A stretch of 33,677 bases of DNA from Prochlorococcus sp. AG-402-M23 (lineage in GTDB: Bacteria; Cyanobacteriota; Cyanobacteriia; PCC-6307; Cyanobiaceae): contig QCIR01000015.1 in assembly GCA_003216575.1 (NCBI GenBank), positions 1-33,677 on the forward strand. The letters are read 5' to 3'. Position 1 is the stretch's first letter, and every line of letters begins with the position of its first letter. The notes under the pieces were generated by a model, which was not told the origin of the DNA, ran no database searches, and was given only the letters and a program-made list of their open reading frames with translations. The position numbers and the translations under genes were made by a program. This document shows, one piece after another, positions 18,728 through 26,042 of the stretch.

Positions 18728-19519
18728 TTACTTTTCTTTTGAGTTTATAGCTTTGAGACCTTCTATTGATAGATCTTCCCAAACCCATCCACGTTGCTTA
18801 AAGAATCTATCGTTTAGGTCACTATAACGAATTGTTATTGCAAATCGTACATCGGTAGATTTGTTGACTCCAGCAGAGTGAGGTGTCAAGCCATTAAAAA
18901 GTAATAAGTCTCCTGCATTTAGTTTAAGCTGCTTAATGTTCTTGAATTTGTTTATTTTCTCATCAGGGATGGAAAGCCATTTATTATTTTTCCTTATTTT
19001 TTCATGAGGCATTAGTCCATTCTTATGTTCACCAACTCCAATTTTTATCATCCCATTATTTTCATCAGAAAATTGTAGGGGGATATACGCAACAAGATGA
19101 TTAGACTGATTATAGAAACCATCTTGATGCCACAGTGCCAAGTGCCATAAGTCTTTTGGCATAGCCATAATTATATTAATACGCGAATGGATGGCTATAT
19201 TCTGAGATAAAATTTCTCTTGCAATACTAATAAGAGTATTAGATGAGGCAAGTTGATGAATAAAGGGCATACGAGTTGCCTGATCATAAATATAGCCTTG
19301 CAACTTTTTATTTATAGCATCAAGCTTTATAAGGTTCTGCGAGAGAAGCCTATAACTGTCTTCGTAATATTGCATTTCAGTGCTATGGAGATTCAATTGT
19401 TGTTCAACTAACCATGCAAGTTGCAATGAATAATAACTGATATCACTTTGAGAAATAAAATCTCTAATTACACAATATCCATATTTTTCATATTCTTCTT
19501 TCTTTAATTCGTTAATCAC
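18728..19519 (-). CDS. Phytanoyl-CoA dioxygenase (PhyH) family oxygenase
   Basis: 263 residues from a GTG start. The Fe(II)/2-oxoglutarate facial triad is visible: H131-x-D133 in LALWHQDGFYN and H214 in LTPHSAGVNKS, with R225 and R231 as candidates for binding the 2-oxoglutarate carboxylate. AGDLLLFNG precedes the distal histidine, as usual. Members hydroxylate lipids, sugars or small metabolites; the substrate here is unknown. It lies immediately upstream of the TylF-like gene, so hydroxylation followed by methylation of the same surface sugar is a reasonable but unproven idea. Confidence 0.87.
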   Translation of the reverse strand: MINELKKEEYEKYGYCVIRDFISQSDISYYSLQLAWLVEQQLNLHSTEMQYYEDSYRLLSQNLIKLDAINKKLQGYIYDQATRMPFIHQLASSNTLISIAREILSQNIAIHSRINIIMAMPKDLWHLALWHQDGFYNQSNHLVAYIPLQFSDENNGMIKIGVGEHKNGLMPHEKIRKNNKWLSIPDEKINKFKNIKQLKLNAGDLLLFNGLTPHSAGVNKSTDVRFAITIRYSDLNDRFFKQRGWVWEDLSIEGLKAINSKEK

Positions 19520-19685
19520 AAATTTTAATCATTATTTAAATAATGATAATAATAATATCAGAAAATCAATCAAATAGATCTCTAGGTAAATTTTTCAGGA
19601 CTTTTTGTGCGATCAAAGTCATAGAAATATTATTTTTAGGTAAAAAATACAATTAATCTAAAAAGAAAAGACTATGTCCTAATTT

Positions 19686-20432
19686 TCATCCTTGCATACA
19701 TCGAATTTCTAAACTAATTCGGTTCTTTCTCATGTCCTTAGTCATATAAGTACGATGCACAGTGAAGTTAGAAAAAAACAACACATCGCCTACACAAATT
19801 TCGGGAGTCCAGATTTTTTCGCCGTCGAAATTTGATTTAATAAAATCTGCACTTAACTCAATATTTTGATATGGAGTAGCTGTAGGATTATTAAAATCTT
19901 CAGGTTTAATAAAAGCATTTAAAGGTTTAACTATAAGCTGTAAACCAGGAGAATCAACACCACAAGTTGTTAGAGGAACCCAAGAATTGATAATCAATGA
20001 ATTGAATGGAAGAAAGCTACAATCTTGATGAAAAGGAGTAGGCTCAAAATTTAACTTATCATTACAAACTTGCCTTCTTACTAATGAATAACCTGAAAGG
20101 ATATTTATTTTTTTGGAGAATATCGAACTATATAAACCAGGAATTTTAGAATGAATAAAAAATTTTGATAATATATTCTCTCCATTAGGTTCATTTAAAT
20201 CTGAAAGTGGAATATGACCAAATTCAAATTGTTGAGAAAAATGATCATCATTTGATCGATTGAGATATTGCGCTTCCCTAATCAAATAAGAATTTTTAGC
20301 CCTATCATTAATTTCTAATAAAAGAGATGGATCTATTAATTTCCTAACTAAAACGACACCATTTTGAATAAAAATATCCATAAATTTATTTGCATCAATA
20401 TCAATACAGTTAAAATCGGGAAAATGACGCAT
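19686..20432 (-). CDS. Second PhyH-family oxygenase
   Basis: About 248 residues from ATG 20432 (MRHFPDF). A longer in-frame start at 20507 would add a 25-residue hydrophobic stretch that I regard as unlikely. The iron site reads TPFHQDCSFLPF (H135, D137) and TVHRTYM (H226), with R238 as a 2-oxoglutarate anchor. INSWVPLTTCGVDSPGLQLIV is the usual PhyH double-strand segment. Similarity to the neighbouring PhyH protein is limited, so these are two distinct family members rather than a recent duplication. It is divergent from the glycosyltransferase gene at 20519. Confidence 0.85.
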   Translation of the reverse strand: MRHFPDFNCIDIDANKFMDIFIQNGVVLVRKLIDPSLLLEINDRAKNSYLIREAQYLNRSNDDHFSQQFEFGHIPLSDLNEPNGENILSKFFIHSKIPGLYSSIFSKKINILSGYSLVRRQVCNDKLNFEPTPFHQDCSFLPFNSLIINSWVPLTTCGVDSPGLQLIVKPLNAFIKPEDFNNPTATPYQNIELSADFIKSNFDGEKIWTPEICVGDVLFFSNFTVHRTYMTKDMRKNRISLEIRCMQG

Positions 20433-20518
20433 AAAAAAATACAGTGTAAAATGTATAAAAAATGCTAGCTTGTATAGTATATGATATACAAAAATTGATT
20501 TATACAAATATATAGAAA

Positions 20519-21409
20519 ATGAGATTTAATATATGCAAAATTTATCCGAAAAATTATCAACACTCTAGTTGCTTCGATGATTTATCTAGTCTTTTATGTT
20601 TTGGGATCATAGATGCAGGATATAAATGTACTTTGAGTACTAATAAATTGAATGGTGATTGTATAAATATCATAATTGGATCCCATCTATTATCGGAAAA
20701 AGATATCATCATATTGAATAGAGCCTTAGACAGAAAGAAAATTATATATCTAAATACAGAGCAACTAAATTATACAAGAGTTGAATGGCTTAAGACAATT
20801 ACATCAATTGCAAGCAAAAAAAACGTTTTATGGGATTACAGTAAATCAAACATAAATTATTTAAAAAAATATAATCCTAATATTGAAGTTTTATTTTTAA
20901 AGATTGGATATAATAAAAATCTGCAGAAGATTAAAATAAAAAATTATGAAGAAAGAAATATAGACTTTTTATTTTACGGCTCTACAAATAAAAGAAGGGT
21001 GGAAATACTTAATAGCTTAATACATAATGGAGTAAAGTTAAAACAAGTATTTGGCGTTTATGGCAAGGAACTTGATGAAATAATAAGTGATTCGAAGTTT
21101 GTCTTAAATCTTCATTATTACGAATCCAAAATCCTTGAATCAATAAGATTGTTTTACCTAATTACAAACAAGATACCGATTCTTACAGAAATATCTGATA
21201 AAACAGTAGACGACCAGGACTTTAAAGATTTCACATACCACGCAAAATATGAAAATTTAACAGATAAATGTATTGAATTGCTAAATAGTGATTTTAAAAT
21301 AATTATGGAGGAAACACAGCTAAAAAATAATAAATTTAAGACCAGGAGTCAAGAAAAAATAATGACTGATCTAATTAGAGAAACAATATTGATATTTGAA
21401 TCTTTTTAA
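20519..21409 (+). CDS. Putative CgeB-like glycosyltransferase
   Basis: 296 residues from ATG. The second half is characteristic of a GT-B family often annotated as CgeB-like or glycosyltransferase group 1: NIDFLFYGSTNKRRVEIL, VKLKQVFGVYGKELDEII, SKFVLNLHYYESKILESIR and NKIPILTE. The glutamate in HYYES may be catalytic or sugar-binding by analogy. The first half has a weak Rossmann pattern (INIIIGSHLLSEKDI). Donor and acceptor are unknown. Its promoter is in the 86-base gap shared with the divergent PhyH gene. Confidence 0.65.
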   Translation: MRFNICKIYPKNYQHSSCFDDLSSLLCFGIIDAGYKCTLSTNKLNGDCINIIIGSHLLSEKDIIILNRALDRKKIIYLNTEQLNYTRVEWLKTITSIASKKNVLWDYSKSNINYLKKYNPNIEVLFLKIGYNKNLQKIKIKNYEERNIDFLFYGSTNKRRVEILNSLIHNGVKLKQVFGVYGKELDEIISDSKFVLNLHYYESKILESIRLFYLITNKIPILTEISDKTVDDQDFKDFTYHAKYENLTDKCIELLNSDFKIIMEETQLKNNKFKTRSQEKIMTDLIRETILIFESF

Positions 21410-21560
21410 ATAATCTCTCCTACTATATTTATATAAAATACTTCAATTTATTTATAAAATTAACTTCAATAAAGTATAAATTTATCATTATTATCAAATA
21501 AAATTTAAGCTATTTAAATATATAATAAAAGGCTTTATATGTGTATTAGATATTGAGGAC

Positions 21561-23969
21561 CTAATTTGGTTTTATAGTATATAAAATACGATGTGGTCCA
21601 TCTATCTCAATCTTATTCCAAATCACACCATAAGATTTTATTGCATTTTCAAAATTAACTATATTATACTCTTCATCTATTGAAGATTTATTTCTTTTAA
21701 TATGATTGAAAATTTTTATCGCATCATCCTCGGGATCTACCCATTCGATTAGCAAAAACTTATCTGTAAAGTTTATTAAATACGAAATTATTTTACTAAA
21801 ATCATGGAATGATGATGTTAAGTTGAATATCCAATGAATCAAAGCACCGCAGTAAATTATATCAATCTTCTTATTCTTAATAAATTTATCTAAAGAATCA
21901 CCAAAATTAAATTCAAATGATATCAATCTTCCATTTAAGTTTAAAACTTTTGTAATTAGATCTACTATTTCAAGATATTGAACATCATGATCAAAGCAAA
22001 ACACTTTATCAAAACCAGAACTTAATGCAATAAGTCCAGCTAATCCTGAGTTACATCCAATATCTGCTATAATCCTACAATTATGATTAATACTATAGCT
22101 TTTAAAAATCTTAGATAATCTCTTAAATTTTTGATATTTATGATTAATTATTATCTCTTTAGTTTCTCTATTGATATTGAAAAATTGATACCCTTTCACT
22201 TCAATAAGGTAAGGTGTAATCTTGATCTCAGGAGATTCTTTTTGTGAACCGGTTTTCCTCTGGGGATCAATATAACTACTTTTAGAATTTTTATTATTAA
22301 AACACGTCTTATCTTCTATTAAACTATTTTGAAATACTTTTTCCATAGATTCATAATGCATAATTAGTTCATTTGTTAAGTCCTCTGATGAAATTGTATT
22401 AAAAGATAACTTCAATAAATCAATAATTTTGTTATCATCTATTTTAATTCCAAACCGTTTAACATTTACTATAAATGATAATATTCCTCTATAAACTAAA
22501 AAGCCAATTTGCAAATCTACAGTAGAAAACCATTCTAAATCAATGGCAATATAGTTTTCTACTGAAGAATCATCTATAAGTATATTTTTAGGGATCAAGT
22601 CTATAAATTTTTTATCTATTATCTTATTAATATTAATTGAATTTATTTTTAGTATTTGAATTAAGGCTTTTTTATAATTAAGACTAAATAAATTAAAATA
22701 ATTTAATAGTTGTTCAAAAGATATATCCTGAGAAACATCCTCAAGCATAAAATTTAAAAATTTATCCTCTATGCTTTGACCATTCAAATACTTTGTTGAT
22801 TCGATTTTTCTATTGATTGTTTTATCATATTTTTCTAATCGTTCTTCTAAGACTTCAATCTCAGAATTTTTATTTATTATAAAGGTCAGTTTTTTACTCA
22901 CCCTATTAGGGCCATCGCTTCTTATGTAATAACCTAGAGTATTATTCATTGATATAAGCAAATCATTTTTTTGCTTTGAGATAATTGTAAGGAAACTTCC
23001 TGAGAAATTTATTAGATTATGACTTTTAAATGAATTATATTTTCGAAGTGTGTAATTTAAAGACTTTATATTTTCATGGTTTCCTAAAACAGGGTCTTTA
23101 GTCATTGCATTTAAAATTAAAGATTTAGGATTGAAATTTTTCTCAATACTTCCTCTATCTGTAATAATAAAATTAGCGTATCTCCAATCAGGAAATACTC
23201 CCAGAGTGAGAAATTCACTGATTCCATTTTTATTTAATAAACTTATTAAATCTCTCTTATCAAGAAAGTTACCTGATTTGATTTTTTTAAGATTATCATA
23301 TCCCGAAAATTTATTATTAAAAGCAATATCCCGATTTGGAAAAAATGACTTGTGTCCTATTCTATTGTCTAAGGTCATGAATATAATTCCATTTGATTTT
23401 AATAATGAAAATATTGATTGTAGAAAATAATTTTTATTTAATTCTTTAAAGGATTCTTTATAATTATACTCTTCGAATCCATTAACATAAATAATATCAA
23501 ACAAAAAACTACTTCTAAAAAGAATATTAATTTCTGCACAAATTATATTTATATTCTTACAAGATTTTGTTCTTTTTTTATTTATTAAACAGTTTTCATA
23601 TGATTCATCAATTGATATTAACTCTTTGCAATTCTCAGATAGATATTTACTTATCGATCCACATTTTCCACCGATCTCTAAGACATACTTACCAATCAAA
23701 GATTCTTTAAATGGTTGTAATATGTTAGATCTACTCTTTGATAAATGATAATAACTGATCGGATCATATATTTTTTTTTCAAGTTCATCAGAACCAGTTT
23801 CTAATTTAGATGTACTTGCAATAATCTTGAATATTTTTTCTTTTGACTTTTTATTGATTCTTTCATTATTTGAAGTAGACCAAATTTGCACTTCTTCATC
23901 ATATATTAATCCAATTCTAAGTAAATATTGAGTAAGTTCATCTGTTTTACCTAATTTTTTTTCATTCAT
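21561..23969 (-). CDS. Large protein with two class I SAM methyltransferase domains
   Basis: 802 residues from ATG. The first methyltransferase domain has GKYVLEIGGKCGSISKYL (93-110), FDIIYVNGFEEYNY and SLLKSNGIIFMTLDN. The second has CRIIADIGCNSGLAGLIAL (about 625-643), VFCFDHDVQYLEIV and IDIIYCGALIHWIFNL. Between them, about 330 residues are low in recognisable motifs and may form an all-alpha spacer or acceptor-binding module. Two-headed methyltransferases occur in surface-glycan clusters, where each head caps or decorates the polymer; this is analogy only. The gene is very AT-rich and lies convergent to the CgeB-like gene. Confidence 0.8.
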   Translation of the reverse strand: MNEKKLGKTDELTQYLLRIGLIYDEEVQIWSTSNNERINKKSKEKIFKIIASTSKLETGSDELEKKIYDPISYYHLSKSRSNILQPFKESLIGKYVLEIGGKCGSISKYLSENCKELISIDESYENCLINKKRTKSCKNINIICAEINILFRSSFLFDIIYVNGFEEYNYKESFKELNKNYFLQSIFSLLKSNGIIFMTLDNRIGHKSFFPNRDIAFNNKFSGYDNLKKIKSGNFLDKRDLISLLNKNGISEFLTLGVFPDWRYANFIITDRGSIEKNFNPKSLILNAMTKDPVLGNHENIKSLNYTLRKYNSFKSHNLINFSGSFLTIISKQKNDLLISMNNTLGYYIRSDGPNRVSKKLTFIINKNSEIEVLEERLEKYDKTINRKIESTKYLNGQSIEDKFLNFMLEDVSQDISFEQLLNYFNLFSLNYKKALIQILKINSININKIIDKKFIDLIPKNILIDDSSVENYIAIDLEWFSTVDLQIGFLVYRGILSFIVNVKRFGIKIDDNKIIDLLKLSFNTISSEDLTNELIMHYESMEKVFQNSLIEDKTCFNNKNSKSSYIDPQRKTGSQKESPEIKITPYLIEVKGYQFFNINRETKEIIINHKYQKFKRLSKIFKSYSINHNCRIIADIGCNSGLAGLIALSSGFDKVFCFDHDVQYLEIVDLITKVLNLNGRLISFEFNFGDSLDKFIKNKKIDIIYCGALIHWIFNLTSSFHDFSKIISYLINFTDKFLLIEWVDPEDDAIKIFNHIKRNKSSIDEEYNIVNFENAIKSYGVIWNKIEIDGPHRILYTIKPN

Positions 23970-24293
23970 ATTAGAATCCTAGCAGTTTTTAATTACAATA
24001 GATTTTTGAAGTTTGTTCTTTCTTAAATCTTTTTAAAAGACACAGAACGACTTTATAGAAGATAAGAGGTACTTAAACTGATTAACTGTGCAAATTTTGA
24101 AGAAAAGTATTCGAAGTATTACTCCAGTATTTATTCATTCAAGGTTTTTTAACAAAATCTTAGAGCATACTAGATTTTTCTTACTCTTTTTTTTAAGAGA
24201 AATTAGCAGCTAATCCATTAAGTGAAATTATTAGACATGCATAAGGAGGCTAAACAAATTAATGAGTTATGAAAAGTTCTTTTTGAATACCTT
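23970..24293. other. Non-coding stretch, no feature recognised
   Basis: 324 bases between the two-domain methyltransferase and the small-gene trio. It should hold the promoter of the former on the minus strand. No coherent reading frame, hairpin or repeat could be supported. Confidence 0.4.
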
Positions 24294-24431
24294 CTAAATG
24301 TTTATTAGTAGTTTTGCCAGCATTTGCGGCCGCTCAATATTGATCTCTTCAAAGTCTTGAACGATCAAGTCCATTGCATTCTCTGTCATTCGCCTCGCTT
24401 GCCATCTACTTAAGCTGTATTTTTCGGACAT
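24294..24431 (-). CDS. Small protein of unknown function, third of an overlapping trio (45 aa)
   Basis: ATG at 24431 on the minus strand, stop at 24294, 45 residues: begins MSEKYSLSRWQARRM, then ENAMDLIVQDFEEINIERP. The composition is strongly protein-like, with helical heptad-like spacing. Its start lies inside the end of the preceding 38-aa frame (22-base overlap), suggesting translational coupling. It resembles small picocyanobacterial hypothetical proteins from memory; no function is known to me. It may be truncated, ending soon after LAKLLINI. Confidence 0.6.
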   Translation of the reverse strand: MSEKYSLSRWQARRMTENAMDLIVQDFEEINIERPQMLAKLLINI

Positions 24432-24526
24432 TTAGTCGTTACAAAGATGCAACTATGAACTTGAGCAAGTAGGTCAGCAGCAAAACCTGCCCTTAACTCC
24501 ATCTCTTGTTTATTAGCTTTTTTCAT
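24410..24526 (-). CDS. Small protein of unknown function, second of an overlapping trio (38 aa)
   Basis: ATG at 24526, stop at 24410, 38 residues including MELRAGFAADLLAQVHSC. The start overlaps the end of the 84-aa frame by 14 bases and its end overlaps the start of the 45-aa frame. An amphipathic helix is plausible for residues 10-25. A frameshift that has split one longer gene is the main alternative. Confidence 0.5.
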   Translation of the reverse strand: MKKANKQEMELRAGFAADLLAQVHSCIFVTTKCPKNTA

Positions 24527-24767
24527 ATTCCAGCTCGATGCAATGTAGATTCAATTCCCTCTGGAGCATGTGCCAACACAATGCCAATTCAGGAACCAAA
24601 GAAGGCATTAGATCCCAAGCTTGATTCTTTTCTATTGTTGAAAAGGCGGAAGTCATTGCTTCTGAGACAGTTAAAAAATCAGGGTGAATGACTTTAGTCA
24701 TTTGAGATTTTCTAGGCGTTGCTATTTGGCGTGAACTTATAAATTTATCAATCAAATAAGCAACCAA
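24513..24767 (-). CDS. Small protein of unknown function, first of an overlapping trio (84 aa)
   Basis: 84 residues from ATG at 24767, ending ELEYEKS. Visible segments are PRKSQMTKVIHPDFLTVSEAM and a C-terminal helix rich in L, C and E (ELALCWHMLQRELNLHCIEL). No known domain is recognised. It heads three overlapping minus-strand frames near the right edge of the tRNA-bounded segment, where an integrative element would be expected to keep its own maintenance or regulatory genes; that role is speculative. Confidence 0.5.
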   Translation of the reverse strand: MVAYLIDKFISSRQIATPRKSQMTKVIHPDFLTVSEAMTSAFSTIEKNQAWDLMPSLVPELALCWHMLQRELNLHCIELEYEKS

Positions 24768-24932
24768 AGTAATAACAAAAGTAGCTTAAAAACATAGTTA
24801 TTTCAAGTAAATTACGCCTGTTATCTAGGTTAGATTTTACGATCGTGGGCTACCCTTGGCGGCTCTTTTTTATAAAAATAGATAAAAAATAAAAGAGCTA
24901 TAATTCAGTTATATGAATAGAAGACATTAAAA

Positions 24933-24970
24933 AAGCGGGTCTATCAAAATCCCGCCACGGCTCCCGCCAT
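24933..24970 (-). repeat. CCCGCC box pair and terminator-like hairpin near right edge of putative element
   Basis: CCCGCC at 24951-24956 and 24963-24968 are 12 bases apart, matching the pairs at 12823-12840 and 12900-12917. About 30 bases align with the left plus-strand pair in the same orientation (minus strand: TGGCGGGA..CGTGGCGGGAT). On the minus strand GCGGG, an 11-nt loop and CCCGC followed by six T residues could act as an intrinsic terminator. Confidence 0.6.
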
Positions 24971-25033
24971 TTATATTCTTTTGTGTGCCTATATCTCATT
25001 GACTTCAGTACTTTACAGGGATTTGAAGTGCTT

Positions 25034-25073
25034 CATGCCATGCAGGTGCTCTACCAGCTGAGCTATGGCCCCA
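25034..25073 (-). pseudogene. Orphan 5' half of tRNA-Ala(GGC) (putative attachment-site remnant)
   Basis: All 40 bases are identical to 12686-12725: acceptor 5' strand, D-arm and 5' anticodon stem through the loop core CATGCCATG (25034-25042). Similarity stops immediately past the core on the left (TGCTT). There is no T-arm or 3' acceptor strand, so no functional tRNA. It is the mirror partner of the decayed 3' half at 12508-12549; the two share only the anticodon-loop core. Confidence 0.92.
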
Positions 25074-25147
25074 AATCGTTGATATGACTTTGATTCCTAT
25101 CAATATCATCCAACCCAACTATTATACTTCAAGAAAAGAGTGCATAA

Positions 25148-25285
25148 TTGCAACTCCTAACTACTCTCCAGGCAACGGGAGAGAAAGAAAGCAAATCAAT
25201 TGATATCAAAAGCTTTGATAAAGTTTCCAAAACTTTTCCCTCAGAGAAAGAAGTTTTACCCGTATGGAAAGCGATGGGCAATTAA
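25148..25285 (+). pseudogene. Remnant of a winged-helix gene (C-terminal part)
   Basis: The frame QLLTTLQATGEKESKSIDIKS, then FDKV, then SEKEVLP, aligns with the C-terminal part of the protein at 33153-33473 (QLLRNL, NSIDIKGFDKI, HEGKKVCP). A stop codon sits directly before it at 25145, so the DNA-binding half is lost. It ends 23 bases before a TPR leader, as the intact-looking copy ends 30 bases before the leader at 33504. Confidence 0.7.
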
Positions 25286-25308
25286 CAAAAGCAGTTGTTC
25301 ATAGTCAA

Positions 25309-25439
25309 TCTGGACTAATTACTTCCCCTCAAAGAGAAATTAACTCATGCTTATTTAAAGCGCGTCAATTTCTTTGGATAGTTCAAAACCCTAAAAAGAT
25401 ATAATTCTCATATATCGTTCCTTTATAAAGCCAATAAAT
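25309..25439 (+). promoter_or_regulatory. TPR-gene leader with TATAAT promoter
   Basis: It begins TCTGGACTAATTACTTCCCC, contains CATGCTTATTT and GTCAATTTCTTTGG, then AAAACCCTAAAAAGA directly before TATAAT (25400-25405). The GTG start is 34 bases beyond the box. It matches the leaders at 28049 and 33504 along its length. A TCCTTTATAAA element lies in the transcribed part, and there is no evident Shine-Dalgarno. A shared leader implies common control of the TPR genes. Confidence 0.75.
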
Positions 25440-26042
25440 GTGACTGAGGAAAAAAAAAACCACACACGGAACCAAAAGCAAATTGGCTATAAATTAAAAA
25501 TATTTCCAGTTCCATTTGATTTAGGAGAAATCAAAGAGAATATTACTATTAGGACTAATTACCCTTTTAAACCTTCGAAAGAAGAAATTTTTAATGAAGC
25601 ATTTAAGTTTCATTCAGAGGGAAATATTCAAGAAGCAGCCAAATATTATCAACAGTTCATCAATAGAGGTTTTAATGATCATAGAGTTTTTTCTAATTAT
25701 GGAATCATATTAAAAGACCTTGGTAAATTGCAGCAAGCAGAAGAATCTTTTCGAAAAGCAATTGAACTCAAACCAGATTTGGTAGAGGCGTATTCCAATC
25801 TTGGAAGCTTATTGAATGAACTTGGCAAATTACAAGAAGCAGAACAATCTCTGCGAAAAGCAATTGAACTTAAACCTAATTACGCAAATGCTCATTATAA
25901 TTTAGGTAAAATCCTAAAAGAACTGGGTAAATTACAAGAAGCAGAAGTATCACTACGCAATGCTATTAAACTTGATTCTGACCTCATACATGCTTATTCT
26001 TTTCTTGGAAAAATCTTACAAGAAATTGAGGAAATTTCTTAA
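25440..26042 (+). CDS. Short TPR protein coupled to carbamoyltransferase
   Basis: 200 residues from GTG (an ATG two bases earlier runs straight into TGA). The tag KLKIFPVPFDLGEIKENIT is followed by IQEAAKYYQQFINRGF and three complete TPRs plus a cut-off fourth, ending FLGKILQEIEEIS. Unlike its paralogues it has no catalytic tail; the next gene begins in the overlap TAATG. The paralogues carry enzyme domains after the array, so this looks like the split form of the same design, with the TPR part as targeting or acceptor-binding subunit for the carbamoyltransferase. Confidence 0.9.
   Translation: MTEEKKNHTRNQKQIGYKLKIFPVPFDLGEIKENITIRTNYPFKPSKEEIFNEAFKFHSEGNIQEAAKYYQQFINRGFNDHRVFSNYGIILKDLGKLQQAEESFRKAIELKPDLVEAYSNLGSLLNELGKLQEAEQSLRKAIELKPNYANAHYNLGKILKELGKLQEAEVSLRNAIKLDSDLIHAYSFLGKILQEIEEIS

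Noticed and set aside
24506-24691. 61-codon plus-strand frame opposite the small-gene trio
   Set aside because: The minus-strand frames have better protein-like composition and overlap coherently.
12508-25073. Integrase or transposase gene within the putative element
   Set aside because: No protein here shows the tyrosine recombinase R-H-R-Y pattern, a serine recombinase or a DDE transposase; mobility rests on tRNA fragments and repeats only.
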